Shown: positions 17,316 to 26,999, counted from the stretch's first letter. The stretch: DNA of 64,000 nucleotides from Paraburkholderia sp. (GCF_024281035.1 NZ_JAMXLH010000048.1:124001-188000), one strand, 5' to 3'. Notes: a model not told the origin generated them from the letters alone. A program made the numbers and translations.

Positions 17316-17343
17316 GCGAGGAGCCGCCGCGGGAAAAATAGCG

Positions 17344-17349
17344 GATAAT
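17344..17349 (+). promoter_or_regulatory. Candidate -10 element for pepA
   Basis: GATAAT lies 45 bases before the pepA start, downstream of the 11-bp array. The -35 region is not obvious. Confidence 0.4.
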
Positions 17350-17394
17350 TGCGGCTTTCATCCTAAGCCCTGATTTTATCCGAGGACAAGCGCG

Positions 17395-18906
17395 ATGGAC
17401 TTTAGCATAAAAGCCTGTGATTGGAGCAAAGGCACAGAGGCGTCGTTCCTGACCGGCAAATCGGATTGCGTCGTGATAGGCGTATTCGAGGCGCAAACCC
17501 TTTCGGGCGCGGCGTTCACCATCGACAACGCGATTGGCGGCACGATTTCGCGCGTCATCAAGGCCGGCGACATGGACGGCAAAGCCGGCTCCACGCTGTT
17601 CCTGCCCGAAGTGGGGGGGATCGGCGCGTCGCGGGTGCTGCTGGTCGGTCTTGGCAAGCAGGATGCGTTCGGCCAGAAAGCCTATGGCGAGGCCGTCAAG
17701 GCGGCCTGGCGCGCCATCCTCGGAACCAAGATTGCTCAGACCACGTTCACGCTTGCGCAATTGCCGGTCAAGGAGCGTGCGAGCGACTGGGCGGTGCGCG
17801 CCGCGATCCTCGCACTGCGCGGCGAGGCTTATCGCTTCACGCAGATGAAGAGCAAGCCGGATACGACGGTGCGCTCGCTCAAGCGCATCGTGTTCAGCGT
17901 CGACGCCGCCGATGAAAAGCCCGCGCGCCTCGCTGCGAAGCAGGGCACGGCAATTGCGAATGGCATGGATCTCACGCGCGACCTCGGCAATTTGCCGGGC
18001 AACGTCTGCACACCGACGTATCTCGCGGCCACTGCGAAGAAGCTCGCGCGCGACTGGACGCTCAAGGTCGAAGTGCTCGGCCAGCGCCAGATCGAGGCGC
18101 TCAAGATGGGCGCGTTCCTTTCGGTGACGAAAGGAACCGTCGAGCCGCCGCAGTTCATCGTGCTGCGCTATCAGGGCGCGAGCGCGAAGGCCGCGCCGGT
18201 CGTGCTGGTCGGCAAGGGCATTACGTTCGATACGGGCGGCATTTCGCTCAAACCCGGCGAAGGCATGGACGAGATGAAGTACGACATGTGCGGCGCGGGC
18301 TCGGTGCTGGGCACGATCCGTGCTGTTGCCGAAATGGGCCTGAAACTCAATGTGATCGGCATCATCCCGACCTGCGAGAACATGCCCTCGGGCCTGGCGA
18401 CGAAGCCGGGCGACGTCGTTACAACGATGGCGGGCTTGACCGTCGAGGTGCTCAACACCGACGCCGAAGGCCGTCTGATCCTGTGCGACGCGCTCACCTA
18501 TGCCGAACGCTTCAAGCCGGCTGCCGTGATCGACATCGCCACGCTGACCGGTGCGTGCATCATCGCGCTCGGCCATCACAACAGCGGTCTGTTTTCGAAG
18601 GACGATGCGCTCGCGGGCGAGTTGCTCGATGCGTCGCGCGAAGCGGACGATCCGGCCTGGCGCCTGCCGCTCGACGACGAGTATCAGGATCAGCTGAAGT
18701 CGAATTTCGCCGACCTCGCCAACATCGGCGGGCGTCCGGCGGGCAGCGTGACCGCGGCGTGCTTCCTGTCGCGCTTCACGGAACGCTATTCGTGGGCGCA
18801 CCTCGATATCGCGGGCACGGCCTGGAAGAGCGGTGCGGCGAAGGGGGCGACGGGCCGTCCGGTGCCGCTGCTTGCGCAGTTCCTGATCGACCGCGCGGCG
18901 CAATGA
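17395..18906 (+). CDS. pepA: Leucyl aminopeptidase
   Basis: A 503-residue M17 aminopeptidase that releases N-terminal amino acids from peptides using two metal ions. The signature [10 protein letters not shown] starts at residue 354, and the metal-site lysine/aspartate segment [16 protein letters not shown] precedes it. In E. coli PepA also binds DNA in Xer recombination and carAB control; whether this one does is not visible. It is divergent from lptF and precedes holC. Confidence 0.96.
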   Translation: MDFSIKACDWSKGTEASFLTGKSDCVVIGVFEAQTLSGAAFTIDNAIGGTISRVIKAGDMDGKAGSTLFLPEVGGIGASRVLLVGLGKQDAFGQKAYGEAVKAAWRAILGTKIAQTTFTLAQLPVKERASDWAVRAAILALRGEAYRFTQMKSKPDTTVRSLKRIVFSVDAADEKPARLAAKQGTAIANGMDLTRDLGNLPGNVCTPTYLAATAKKLARDWTLKVEVLGQRQIEALKMGAFLSVTKGTVEPPQFIVLRYQGASAKAAPVVLVGKGITFDTGGISLKPGEGMDEMKYDMCGAGSVLGTIRAVAEMGLKLNVIGIIPTCENMPSGLATKPGDVVTTMAGLTVEVLNTDAEGRLILCDALTYAERFKPAAVIDIATLTGACIIALGHHNSGLFSKDDALAGELLDASREADDPAWRLPLDDEYQDQLKSNFADLANIGGRPAGSVTAACFLSRFTERYSWAHLDIAGTAWKSGAAKGATGRPVPLLAQFLIDRAAQ

Positions 18907-18964
18907 GTTTGACTGGAGCGGCTGTGGGTATGTGGGGGCGTGAAGGACGGGCTAACGCGGCAAG

Positions 18965-19007
18965 AAGCGGATTGAGAAGCGGGTTGAGCAGCGGGTTGAG
19001 AAGCGCC
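18965..19007. repeat. 12-bp tandem repeat between pepA and holC
   Basis: Three and a half copies of (A/C)AGCGG(G/A)TTGAG in a head-to-tail array, in the 133-base spacer. Likely a slippage-generated minisatellite. Confidence 0.8.
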
Positions 19008-19039
19008 GAAGCGTTGAATCTGATCGACAGGTGCGCGCC

Positions 19040-19456
19040 ATGACGCGGATCGACTTTCACACCAACGTCGGCGACTCGCTGATGTACGCGTGCCGGCTCG
19101 TGCGCAAGGCGTATCTGGCGGGCGAACAGGCCGTCGTCCTCGCCGAACCCGCGCGCCTGCGCGCGTTCGACGAGATGCTGTGGACGTTTTCGCCGCTCGA
19201 CTTCGTGCCGCACTGCATGGCGGACAGCGAGTTCGCTCTCGCGACGCCCGTCGTGCTCGCGGCCGGTCTCGAACGCGCGCCGCACTATCGCGTGCTGCTC
19301 AATCTCGGCGCTGCCGTACCGCCGCAGTTCGCGCGCTTCGAGCGCCTGCTCGAAGTGATCGGCGATGCGCCCGACGAACTCGCGGCGGGCCGCGAGCGCT
19401 ATCGCTTCTATCGCGACCGCGGCTACGCGCTGAACAACTACAAGCAGGGCGGCTGA
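19040..19456 (+). CDS. holC: DNA polymerase III chi subunit
   Basis: A 138-residue HolC-family protein; chi links the clamp loader to single-stranded DNA-binding protein during replication. It begins MTRIDFHTNVGDSLMYACRLVRKA and contains the family segment FVPHCMADSEFALATPVVL. The ATG at 19040 matches the family start; a GTG three codons upstream is less likely. The pepA-holC order is widespread. A small DUF2486 gene follows after 56 bases, where the chi partner psi (HolD) is not recognisable. Confidence 0.9.
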   Translation: MTRIDFHTNVGDSLMYACRLVRKAYLAGEQAVVLAEPARLRAFDEMLWTFSPLDFVPHCMADSEFALATPVVLAAGLERAPHYRVLLNLGAAVPPQFARFERLLEVIGDAPDELAAGRERYRFYRDRGYALNNYKQGG

Positions 19457-19512
19457 CCGCGCGCGCTTGTGCGTGTAAGTGGCGCAGGCTCTACTGATTG
19501 AAGGAGGTTCTC

Positions 19513-19953
19513 GTGTCGGACGTGCATGATGCAGGTGATGCTTCCATTCCCCTCCTGACCGATACGCTCGTGCCGGGCAACGCGCTCCTCGCACGCGCCG
19601 GTGCTCAAGGCACGCAGGCCGCAGCGGCTGCACCGGCAGCCGCGACCGCTGCCGCCGGTGCCCTGCCCGCAGGCGCACCAGGCTCCCATGCGCTCGATGC
19701 CGATGCGCTTGTCGAGCGCATGCGCGGGCGCTGCATGACCTGGCTCACCGGCGAGGGCCGCAGCGTCATCGAGGCGCGTTGCGCCGCCGCGGTGCAGGAG
19801 CATTCGCATTGGCTCGTGGGGCAGGTGTCGCGTGAAATCGGCCTTGCGCTCGAAGCTCAACTGGCGGGCTGGGTGAAAGCGGCTGTGAACGAAGAGCTGG
19901 CGGCGCGTGCCGGGCGCGGGTCGTCTTCGGGCGCGTCGTCGGGCGGCGTCTGA
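19513..19953 (+). CDS. DUF2486 family protein downstream of holC
   Basis: A 146-residue protein of unknown function. The start is GTG at 19513, fixed by an AAGGAGG ribosome site at 19501-19507. It has a short N-terminal motif SIPLLTDTLVPG, a low-complexity Ala/Pro linker (about 30-55) and a C-terminal helical domain (about 60-135) containing RCAAAVQEHSHWLVGQVSRE, ending in a Gly/Ser tail. No membrane segment. The position after holC suggests a replication-related or polymerase-associated role, which is inference only. Confidence 0.75.
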   Translation: MSDVHDAGDASIPLLTDTLVPGNALLARAGAQGTQAAAAAPAAATAAAGALPAGAPGSHALDADALVERMRGRCMTWLTGEGRSVIEARCAAAVQEHSHWLVGQVSREIGLALEAQLAGWVKAAVNEELAARAGRGSSSGASSGGV

Positions 19954-20001
19954 GCCGTTACGCGAAAGCATGATGCGGCGCGCGCCGGGCACGCGCCGCC
20001 G

Positions 20002-20349
20002 TTATTTGAGTGTGAGTATCCAGTTCGCGAGCGCGGCCGCCTGGACGGCGTTCAACTGCGTGTTCGCGGGCATCGGCACGTTACCCCATACGCCGCTGCT
20101 GCCTTCCACGATCCTGTGGGCGAGATAGGCCTGCGCATCCGGCTTCGACGCGTACCTCAACGCGATCTCTCGCAGCGCCGGTCCCATCAACGTGTGGGTC
20201 ACCGAATGGCAGCTCATGCAATTCTCCTGCTGAGCGAGCGCGAGCCCCGCCGGTCCACCCTGGGCGCCGGCCGGCCCGGCGGCGAGAGCCAGCGGGAGCG
20301 CTGCGGCGAGCGTCGCGATGTTCCTGATCACTTGCGACTTCAGATTCAT
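20002..20349 (-). CDS. Class I cytochrome c (c551/c552 type)
   Basis: A 115-residue periplasmic monoheme cytochrome. It has a Sec signal peptide (about 1-29, cleaved after AGAQ or nearby), a CMSCH heme-attachment motif near residue 44, and a distal methionine in the MP(A)N segment near 92. Family members carry electrons to terminal oxidases or nitrite reductases. The partner is not in the window. It is convergent with the DUF2486 gene and downstream of ilvD on the same strand, separated by a terminator. Confidence 0.88.
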   Translation of the reverse strand: MNLKSQVIRNIATLAAALPLALAAGPAGAQGGPAGLALAQQENCMSCHSVTHTLMGPALREIALRYASKPDAQAYLAHRIVEGSSGVWGNVPMPANTQLNAVQAAALANWILTLK

Positions 20350-20404
20350 GCTGGTCTCCGCCGGCCTTGGGGCAGGCTGTTATGTGGTCGCATTATAAAA
20401 GCAA

Positions 20405-20430
20405 AGGGCGCACGACCTTGCGTGCGCCCT
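20405..20430 (-). terminator. Intrinsic terminator of ilvD
   Basis: A 10-bp stem (AGGGCGCACG with CGTGCGCCCT) and 6-base loop; on the minus strand it is followed by a T-rich stretch. It lies 52 bases past the ilvD stop and insulates the cytochrome gene. Confidence 0.8.
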
Positions 20431-20481
20431 CATTCGACACGCGTTCCGCAATAGCAGAACACCAGGCGAGTACCGAAGCGT

Positions 20482-22155
20482 TCAGCCCGTCACCGCACCC
20501 TCGTTGGCGGGACGCGCGAGTGCTGCGTACTTTGCGAGCACGCCGCGCGTGTAGCGCGGCGCCGGTTGTTTCCATGCGGCGCGGCGGCGCGCGAGTTCCG
20601 CATCGTCCACGTTCAGCTGCAGCAGCAGCTGATGCGCGTCGATGGTGATCGAGTCGCCTTCGTGCACGAGCGCGATCGTGCCGCCCTCGAATGCTTCCGG
20701 CGCGACGTGGCCAACGACCATACCCCATGTGCCGCCCGAGAAACGCCCATCGGTGATGAGACCGACCGATTCGCCGAGCCCCTTGCCGATGATCGCGGAA
20801 GTCGGCGCAAGCATTTCCGGCATGCCGGGGCCGCCCTTCGGACCGAGATAGCGCAGCACCACGACGTCGCCTGCCTTGATCTGGTCCGCGAGGATCGCCT
20901 GCATCGCGCTTTGCTCGTCGTCGAATACGCGCGCCGGGCCCGTGATGACCGGGTTCTTCAGCCCCGTGATCTTCGCGACCGCGCCTTCGGTCGCGAGATT
21001 GCCCTTGAGAATGGCGAGGTGGCCTTCCCTGTACAGCGCTTCGTGGATGGGGAAGATGACCTGTTGATCGGCGCGCGGCACCGAAGGCACGTCCTTCAAT
21101 GCTTCGGCGAGGGTCTTGCCTGTGATCGTCATGCACTCGCCGTGCAGGAGGCCCGCGTCGAGCAGGATCTTCAGCACTTGCGGAATGCCTCCGGCCCGGT
21201 GCAGATCGGTCGCGACGTACTGGCCCGAAGGCTTCAGGTCGCAGATCACGGGCACTTTCTTGCGCATGCGTTCGAAGTCGTCAATGCTCCACTCGATTTG
21301 CGCCGCGTGCGCGATGGCGAGATAGTGCAGCACGGCGTTGGTCGAGCCGCCCGTCGCCATGATGAGCGCCACGGCGTTCTCGATCGACTGCTTCGTGATG
21401 ATGTCGCGCGGCTTGAGGTCCTGCTTGACCGCATTGACGAGCACGCGCGCCGATTCGGCCGCGGAGTCGACTTTCTCGTCGTCGGGATTGGCCATCGTCG
21501 ACGAGTACAGCAACGACATGCCGAGCGCCTCGAACGACGCGCTCATCGTATTCGCCGTATACATGCCGCCGCACGAACCCGTGGATGGGCACGCGTGCTG
21601 CTCGATGCCTTCGAAATCCTCTTCGGACAGGCGGCCCGCCGTGTATTCGCCGACGGCCTCGAATGCCGAAACGATCGTCAGATCGTGGCCCTTCCAGTTG
21701 CCCGGACGGATCGTGCCGCCGTAGACGTAGATGCCGGGCACGTTCATGCGCGCGAGCGCGATCATGCCGCCGGGCATGTTCTTGTCGCAGCCGCCGATCA
21801 CGACCACGCCGTCCATCCACTGGCCCTGCGCGCAGGTCTCGATGCAGTCGGCGATCACCTCGCGCGAGACGAGCGAGTACTTCATGCCTTCGGTGCCCAT
21901 CGACATGCCGTCCGAAATCGTGGGCGTGCCGAAGGTCTGCGGGTTCGCACCGGCGTCCTTGATGGCGGCGACGGCGGCATCGGCGAGGCGCTGCAGGCCC
22001 GCGTTGCAGGGTGTGATCGTGGAGTGGCCGTTGGCGATGCCGATCATCGGCTTGTCGAAGTCGGCTTTTTCATAGCCGAGGGCATAAAACATCGAGCGGT
22101 TCGGCGAGCGCGCCACACCTTGCGTGATGTTCTTCGAGCGACGGTTGTGCGACAT
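20482..22155 (-). CDS. ilvD: Dihydroxy-acid dehydratase
   Basis: A 557-residue Fe-S dehydratase that makes the 2-keto acids for valine, isoleucine and pantothenate. Cluster-ligand motifs [10 protein letters not shown] and [16 protein letters not shown] are present, as is the C-terminal [10 protein letters not shown] motif. The start [13 protein letters not shown] matches the family. It is divergent from a LysR-type regulator, a possible controller. Confidence 0.96.
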   Translation of the reverse strand: MSHNRRSKNITQGVARSPNRSMFYALGYEKADFDKPMIGIANGHSTITPCNAGLQRLADAAVAAIKDAGANPQTFGTPTISDGMSMGTEGMKYSLVSREVIADCIETCAQGQWMDGVVVIGGCDKNMPGGMIALARMNVPGIYVYGGTIRPGNWKGHDLTIVSAFEAVGEYTAGRLSEEDFEGIEQHACPSTGSCGGMYTANTMSASFEALGMSLLYSSTMANPDDEKVDSAAESARVLVNAVKQDLKPRDIITKQSIENAVALIMATGGSTNAVLHYLAIAHAAQIEWSIDDFERMRKKVPVICDLKPSGQYVATDLHRAGGIPQVLKILLDAGLLHGECMTITGKTLAEALKDVPSVPRADQQVIFPIHEALYREGHLAILKGNLATEGAVAKITGLKNPVITGPARVFDDEQSAMQAILADQIKAGDVVVLRYLGPKGGPGMPEMLAPTSAIIGKGLGESVGLITDGRFSGGTWGMVVGHVAPEAFEGGTIALVHEGDSITIDAHQLLLQLNVDDAELARRRAAWKQPAPRYTRGVLAKYAALARPANEGAVTG

Positions 22156-22267
22156 GGGGAGGCTCCTGTGGGAGTGGTCTCGAATGCCGTGCAGGCGCGT
22201 TCTTCTTCGTGGTTTCGTCGTGCTGCGCCAGCGTGTCCGAAGAAGCATGCGGTTTCGCGAGCGGAAT

Positions 22268-22322
22268 GTCCAGTATATTATTCGTCGGTTATTGGGTCGA
22301 AAAATATATCAATACAGGGTGT
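22268..22322. promoter_or_regulatory. AT-rich ilvD/LysR divergent control site
   Basis: A 50-base AT-rich island in GC-rich DNA just before the LysR start, with partly symmetric AGTATATTATT and AAAAATATATCAATAC arms around a GTCGGTTATTGGGTCG centre. It fits a LysR-type autoregulatory operator. The precise T-N11-A site is not assigned. Confidence 0.45.
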
Positions 22323-22326
22323 ACGC

Positions 22327-23277
22327 ATGAGCTCGACAATTCCGGATCTGCGCCAGCTGCGCTATTTCGTGGCCGTGGCCGAAGAGCAGCACTTCGGCCG
22401 CGCGGCCGCGCGCCTGTCGATGACGCAGCCGCCGCTGTCGCAGGCGATCCGCGCGCTCGAAGAGACGCTCGGCGTCGAGCTGTTTGCACGCACGCGCCGT
22501 TCGGTCGAGTTGACGCCCGTGGGCGCCGATCTGCTGCCCGAGGTGCGCCGCCTGCTCGCAGCGGCGCAGGCGCTGCGCCCGCTCGCGCAGAGCCTCGCGC
22601 GCGGCGAGGCGGGCGTGCTCGGGCTGGCCTTCGTCTCGACCGCCGACTACGGCCTTCTGCCGCTCTTGCTGCGCGAATTCGGCGCACGCTATCCGCGCGT
22701 ACGCCTGCAACTGACAGAGGCCACGAGCGACGTGCAGCTGGACGAACTGGCGGCAGGGCGCATCGACGCGGGCCTCGTCATCGCGCCCTTGCCGCTGCGT
22801 CATGCGGCGCAGCTCTCGTATCTGCCGATCGCGCGCGAGCCGCTCGTGATCGCGATGCCGCGGGATCTGTCGGCACGCACGGGCGGCGCGTCCGCCGACG
22901 ACTGGTGCGACACGCCCGTGAGCCTGCGCGATCTCGCCGAAACGCCGCTCGTCGTCTTCCCGCGCCATCTGGCCCCGGGTTTTTATGACATCATCATGGA
23001 CTGCTACGGTGCCGCGGGGCTCGTGCCGCGCGTGGGGCAGGAGGCGATCCAGATGCAGACGATCGTGAGCCTCGTCTCGGCGGGCATGGGCGTGGCGCTG
23101 GTGCCGCAATCGCTGCGCCACCTGCGGCGCACGGGCGTGGCCTACCGCCCGCTCGCGCAGGCGGTGCCCACCATCGAAACCGGCCTTGTCTGGCGCGCGG
23201 TGGAGGTGAGCCCGGTGCTGGCGGCCTTTATCGAGATCGTGCGCGCGCATGCGGCCGCTATCGGCGTGGCGGACTGA
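22327..23277 (+). CDS. LysR family transcriptional regulator
   Basis: A 316-residue LysR protein: helix-turn-helix at about 20-65 (FGRAAARLSMTQPPLSQAIRALEETLG) and a periplasmic-binding-like effector domain from about 95. The effector is unknown. The divergent arrangement with ilvD makes ilvD the first candidate target; it does not resemble IlvY closely enough for me to name it. The ATG lies directly after the AT-rich operator-like island. Confidence 0.9.
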   Translation: MSSTIPDLRQLRYFVAVAEEQHFGRAAARLSMTQPPLSQAIRALEETLGVELFARTRRSVELTPVGADLLPEVRRLLAAAQALRPLAQSLARGEAGVLGLAFVSTADYGLLPLLLREFGARYPRVRLQLTEATSDVQLDELAAGRIDAGLVIAPLPLRHAAQLSYLPIAREPLVIAMPRDLSARTGGASADDWCDTPVSLRDLAETPLVVFPRHLAPGFYDIIMDCYGAAGLVPRVGQEAIQMQTIVSLVSAGMGVALVPQSLRHLRRTGVAYRPLAQAVPTIETGLVWRAVEVSPVLAAFIEIVRAHAAAIGVAD

Positions 23278-23437
23278 ATGCCCGGCATGCGGGTTTTCAG
23301 CGCCGAAAACAGCGTACGCCGCGCCGACTCGGCGATAATGCTGGCGCCGCGAACCGCGGCGCGCCGGAACCGTCCAACGCTCGCGGCGCGTCGCGCCGCC
23401 CCGATGACACTCTTCGCCGACAAGAACTGACTTCACG

Positions 23438-24346
23438 ATGCTCATTCACCCGAACTTCGACCCCGTCGCCATTCATCTGGGGCCGCTCGCCGTGCGCTGG
23501 TACGGCCTGATGTATCTCGTTGGTTTCATTCTGGCCATCGTGATCGGCCGCCTGCGTCTGCGGTTGCCGTTCGTCGCGGCACAAGGCTGGACCGCGAAGG
23601 ACATCGACGACATGCTGTTCTACGGCGTGCTCGGCACGATCCTCGGCGGGCGCCTCGGTTACGTGCTGTTCTACAAGGCCAGCTGGTATTTCGCGCATCC
23701 GCTCGACATCTTCAAGGTGTGGGAAGGCGGCATGTCGTTTCACGGCGGCTTCCTCGGCGTGACGTTCGCGATGATCCTCTTCGCGTGGCAGCGCGGCCGC
23801 ACGTGGCTGCAGGTCACCGACTTCGTGGCGCCGATGGTGCCGACGGGCCTGGCCGCCGGGCGCCTCGGCAACTTCATCAACGGCGAGTTGTGGGGCCGCG
23901 TGACGTCGCCCGATTCGCCGTGGGCGATGCTGTTCCCGGGCGCGGCCAACGACGATGCCGCGTGGCTCAGCGCGCATCCGCAACTGACTGCGAAGTGGCA
24001 TCTCAACGATGTCTTCGCGCAATATCACCTGCTGCCGCGCCACCCGTCCGAACTCTACGAGATCGCGCTCGAAGGTCTTGCGCTGTTCCTGTTGCTGATT
24101 TTCTTCTCGCGCAAGGAGCGCCCGGTGGGCGCGATATCGGCGATGTTCCTGATCGGCTATGGCCTTGCGCGCTTCACTGTCGAGTTCGCGCGCGAGCCCG
24201 ATGACTTCCTCGGCCTGCTTGCACTCGGCCTGTCGATGGGCCAGTGGCTGTCGCTGCCGATGATCATCGTGGGCGTGGGCCTGCTCGTGTGGTCGTACCG
24301 GCGAGCACGCCGCAACGGCACGCGTGCACTCGGCGCGAATAGCTGA
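23438..24346 (+). CDS. lgt: Phosphatidylglycerol--prolipoprotein diacylglyceryl transferase
   Basis: A 302-residue inner-membrane enzyme that adds diacylglycerol to the lipobox cysteine of prolipoproteins. Seven membrane segments can be drawn. The HGGF motif is near residue 102 (MSFHGGFLG) and the Lgt signature [13 protein letters not shown] near 140. Length is normal. A strong terminator follows directly. Confidence 0.96.
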   Translation: MLIHPNFDPVAIHLGPLAVRWYGLMYLVGFILAIVIGRLRLRLPFVAAQGWTAKDIDDMLFYGVLGTILGGRLGYVLFYKASWYFAHPLDIFKVWEGGMSFHGGFLGVTFAMILFAWQRGRTWLQVTDFVAPMVPTGLAAGRLGNFINGELWGRVTSPDSPWAMLFPGAANDDAAWLSAHPQLTAKWHLNDVFAQYHLLPRHPSELYEIALEGLALFLLLIFFSRKERPVGAISAMFLIGYGLARFTVEFAREPDDFLGLLALGLSMGQWLSLPMIIVGVGLLVWSYRRARRNGTRALGANS

Positions 24347-24368
24347 ACGCAGGTCGTTCGTTTTATGC

Positions 24369-24394
24369 AAAAGCCCCGCTAATGCGGGGTTTTT
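24369..24394 (+). terminator. Rho-independent terminator of lgt
   Basis: AAAAGCCCCGC-TAAT-GCGGGGTTTTT followed by more T's: a textbook intrinsic terminator 22 bases past the lgt stop, and facing the convergent SIMPL gene. Confidence 0.9.
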
Positions 24395-24435
24395 AGTTTT
24401 TTTGCGCTTGGCTTTCGGCTCATGGGAAGTACGCG

Positions 24436-25179
24436 TCACTTCATCTGCACGGACCCCGACACGTTGACGGTCACCGTCGACGTGCCGCCTTCGATCGACA
24501 TGGGCGGCGCGACCTTCGCGTCGGCGGCCATCGCACGTGCGTTCATCATCATGACCGGGCGCGGCACCACGCCCATGTGCCCCACATTGACTTCGCGGAT
24601 CGTGTAGCTGCCGTAGCCGAACGCGCGCGCCGCGGCCGTGGCCTGATCGCGGAACGACGAGATCGCCTCACCCGAGAGCTTCTTCTCGGCGGCGCGCTGC
24701 GCTTCGGGCGAGAGCGAGAACTGCACGTTGCCGACCTGCATGATCGACGCGATATCGCCTGCAAGCTTCGAGGCGGCGGTGAAGTCGTGCGATTCGAGCA
24801 CGACTTCCGTGCGGCCGCGCCATGCCGAAATGCGGCCGTCGCGGTCGGTGGACGGAAAGATCGAGAACTGGCCCGAGCGCGCGCTCACGCCGGGCACGCC
24901 TCTCGCTTTCTGCATCGCGGCGTCGGTGCGCTGGTTCAGCGTGGCGGTGAGCGAGGCCGGATCGCTCGCTTCCTGCTCGTAGAACAGCGTGATCGTGACG
25001 ACGTCCTGCGGCACTTCTGCGCTCGCCTGCGCGGACAGCGACAGCACGCCTGCCGGCTGAAAGCGCGCATCGCTCTGTGCGAACGCAGTGCCGGGCGCGA
25101 GCGTGGCCGCAAACATGAGCGCGAGCGGCGCGGCAATGGTGAGCGCTGCGGTGAGGGCGGCGGCCGTTTTTCTCTTCAT
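24436..25179 (-). CDS. SIMPL (DUF541) domain periplasmic protein
   Basis: A 247-residue exported protein with a signal peptide (about 1-36, ending AFAQ) and one SIMPL domain covering the rest. It shows the family pattern of an SLSAQASAEVPQDVVTIT first strand and FSLSPEAQRAAEKKL central helix. SIMPL proteins occur in bacteria and animals, with only indirect links to stress resistance. The start MKRKTAAALTAAL gives the signal peptide; a 29-residue upstream extension is unlikely. Confidence 0.88.
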   Translation of the reverse strand: MKRKTAAALTAALTIAAPLALMFAATLAPGTAFAQSDARFQPAGVLSLSAQASAEVPQDVVTITLFYEQEASDPASLTATLNQRTDAAMQKARGVPGVSARSGQFSIFPSTDRDGRISAWRGRTEVVLESHDFTAASKLAGDIASIMQVGNVQFSLSPEAQRAAEKKLSGEAISSFRDQATAAARAFGYGSYTIREVNVGHMGVVPRPVMMMNARAMAADAKVAPPMSIEGGTSTVTVNVSGSVQMK

Positions 25180-25267
25180 CGTCGACTCCTTGCAGAATGG
25201 ATTATTCGATACGCAAGCGCGCCAGCCCGGCTGCGCGTTGGTGAGCGTGCGGGGCGTGCACTTCACA

Positions 25268-25726
25268 TCACATCAGATGTTTCGTGATGAACGCCCACTC
25301 GGCTTCGGTGACGGGCGTGATCGAAAGCCGGTTGCCTTTCGCGAGCACGCGCATGTTCGCGAGCGCTTCGTGCTCGCGTAGTGCCGCAAGTGGAATCAAC
25401 GCGCACTTCTTCTTGAAGACGACGTCGACGAGTATCCAGCGTGGATTCTCTTGCGTCGATTTCGCGTCGTAATAAGGGCTCTTCGGATCGAACTGCGTAG
25501 GGTCGGGATAGGCCGTCGATGAGACCTGTGCGATTCCCGCGATGCCGGGCTCGGGACAACTGGAGTGATAGAACAGCACGCCGTCGCCAGCCTGCATCGT
25601 GTCGCGCATGAAATTGCGTGCCTGATAATTGCGGACACCGGTCCAGGGCAGCGTGCGATGCGGTGCGTGAGCGAGGTCGTCGATACTTGCTTCGTCGGGT
25701 TCGGACTTCATCAGCCAGTAGCGCAT
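25268..25726 (-). CDS. EVE domain-containing protein
   Basis: A 152-residue single EVE domain, a PUA-like fold thought to bind modified bases in nucleic acids. The start MRYWLMKSEPDEASIDDL and the segments WTGVRNYQARNFMRD and GDGVLFYHSS are diagnostic. Such stand-alone EVE proteins (YP_-type thymocyte nuclear protein 1 homologues) are widespread in proteobacteria with no fixed pathway. No partner is evident here. Confidence 0.92.
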   Translation of the reverse strand: MRYWLMKSEPDEASIDDLAHAPHRTLPWTGVRNYQARNFMRDTMQAGDGVLFYHSSCPEPGIAGIAQVSSTAYPDPTQFDPKSPYYDAKSTQENPRWILVDVVFKKKCALIPLAALREHEALANMRVLAKGNRLSITPVTEAEWAFITKHLM

Positions 25727-25883
25727 GAGTCGGAGGTCACGTCGAAAGAGAGCGGGGAACGTGCGCGCCAGGTGTAGGCGGGCACGGGCGGTATGACGCT
25801 ATGGATTGGCGCTGGAACGCCGCACTAAAAAGAGCAGACGCAGGAACAGATGCTACCAGGCCCGAATTGGAAACAACAATGAA

Positions 25884-25915
25884 AAACGGCATCGGACGCA
25901 AGTCCGATGCCGTTT
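25884..25915 (-). terminator. Strong intrinsic terminator downstream of the 6S RNA candidate
   Basis: A perfect 14-bp stem (AAACGGCATCGGAC with its complement) around a GCAA loop; on the minus strand the stem ends in a T-tract. It ends a minus-strand transcript that includes the 6S-like RNA. Confidence 0.88.
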
Positions 25916-25917
25916 GA

Positions 25918-26099
25918 ATTGGTCCCCGCCATAGCCGCTAGGCCGGCATCCTGAACCGAGGGTTCAGAATTGGTCGCAGTTAGCAGCACTTCGGGTACAT
26001 CAGACAGAGTGACGCGCACACCCGTGCTACAAATTTCCACAACCGTGCACATGGCATTGGTTCAAGGAATATATGACCTTGGCAAACCAGGCAGGGAAG
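25918..26099 (-). ncRNA. ssrS: 6S RNA candidate
   Basis: A gene-free 180-base stretch directly downstream of zapA, the classic 6S RNA location. On the minus strand the 5' end TCCCTGCC pairs with 3' GGCGGGGA to form a closing stem. The 3' arm has a small hairpin, CTGAACC-CTC-GGTTCAG, resembling the one near the 3' end of E. coli 6S RNA. A large internal bulge would lie between them. 6S RNA binds the sigma-70 RNA polymerase holoenzyme in stationary phase. Ends are estimated; the upstream promoter was not identified. Confidence 0.75.
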
Positions 26100-26122
26100 C
26101 TAACTAAACCTTTTAAAACGTA

Positions 26123-26440
26123 TTACTGCACGCCGCTGTACTGCTGAATCACGGCGCCGAGTTGTTCATTCATTGAGCGCATTGTACGACGGATTTCTTC
26201 GGCTGGGAATGCCTCTCCGTGTCGCACACTTGTCTGCAGTCGCAGCAGTTCCGACGCGAGCGAAAGTGCCGCCATGACTGCGATTCGATCCATGCCGCGC
26301 ACGTTGCTGTGCGTGCGGATTTTCGACATTTCCGCATCCACGCGCGCCACGGCTTCGAGCAGCGCGCCTTCGGTTTCGGGTGAACAGGCGAGGCGATAGG
26401 TCTGGCCGAGAATCGTCGCTTCGATCTGTTTGGTGGTCAT
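26123..26440 (-). CDS. zapA: Cell division protein ZapA
   Basis: A 105-residue protein that bundles FtsZ filaments at midcell. It begins MTTKQIEATILGQTYRLACSPE-like (family N-terminal strand pair), continues with the conserved DRIAVMAALSLASELL helix and ends in a coiled coil. The start overlaps the stop of the upstream coiled-coil gene by four bases. The 6S RNA candidate follows it. Confidence 0.92.
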   Translation of the reverse strand: MTTKQIEATILGQTYRLACSPETEGALLEAVARVDAEMSKIRTHSNVRGMDRIAVMAALSLASELLRLQTSVRHGEAFPAEEIRRTMRSMNEQLGAVIQQYSGVQ

Positions 26441-26787
26441 GCGTTTTCTCCGTGGCGGGCCGCGTTGCTCTCGGCGGCGGACGGCGACTGTTCGAGCAGA
26501 TCGAGCTGGTTGTCAGGCTCGCCTTGCCCGCGTGCGCGCGGCAATTTTTCGAGAATTGCGTTCAGGCGCACCTGGGCGTCGTCGATCTTCGCGGACAGCG
26601 CATCGCGCTCCGCCTGCAGTGCATTGCGCTCTTCGCGCACCTGCTCGAGTTCGGCGCGCGTTGCATCGCATTGCGACTGCAATTGCGCGAGTTGCGCTTC
26701 GAGTGCCTGACGCGCTTCGTGATGGAGCCGATTGATCTCGATCAGCCGCCCGATATTCTGTGAGAGTGTTTCGAGTTCGTTGAGCAT
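26437..26787 (-). CDS. zapB: ZapB-like coiled-coil protein
   Basis: A 116-residue protein that is almost wholly coiled coil (about 1-85) with heptad Leu/Ala spacing, ending in a polar tail. Proteins of this sort encoded just before zapA in beta-proteobacteria are annotated as ZapB-like or TIGR02449; ZapB binds ZapA and links the Z-ring to the chromosome. Function here is inferred from adjacency and the four-base overlap with zapA. Sequence alone shows only a coiled coil. Confidence 0.7.
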   Translation of the reverse strand: MLNELETLSQNIGRLIEINRLHHEARQALEAQLAQLQSQCDATRAELEQVREERNALQAERDALSAKIDDAQVRLNAILEKLPRARGQGEPDNQLDLLEQSPSAAESNAARHGENA

Positions 26788-26811
26788 GTGCTGCGTCCTC
26801 TAAAGACAGGC

Positions 26812-26817
26812 ATTCTA
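26812..26817 (-). promoter_or_regulatory. Candidate -10 element for zapB-zapA
   Basis: TAGAAT on the minus strand, about 25 bases before the zapB start, with an AGAGGA ribosome site between. The -35 is poor. Confidence 0.45.
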
Positions 26818-26963
26818 GCGCGGATTACCGGGTATTCCGATAATTGTGTCGTTTCCAGACGTAACATCCCTGCTTCTTGCAGGCAACGTCACCGAGTCTG
26901 CTCAGCGGGAATGCATTTTGCCGCCACGTACGCGATGACACCAGCGTGGCGCGGACGCTTTTC

Positions 26964-26992
26964 TTGACGTCCAGACGGGCCGCTCCTACACT
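26964..26992 (+). promoter_or_regulatory. Sigma-70 promoter of the cobalamin riboswitch transcript
   Basis: TTGACG (26964-26969) and TACACT (26987-26992) are separated by exactly 17 bases. A start about 7 bases on falls at the first pairing bases of the riboswitch P1 stem (27000), which supports both calls. Confidence 0.75.
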
Positions 26993-26999
26993 TGCCGCA

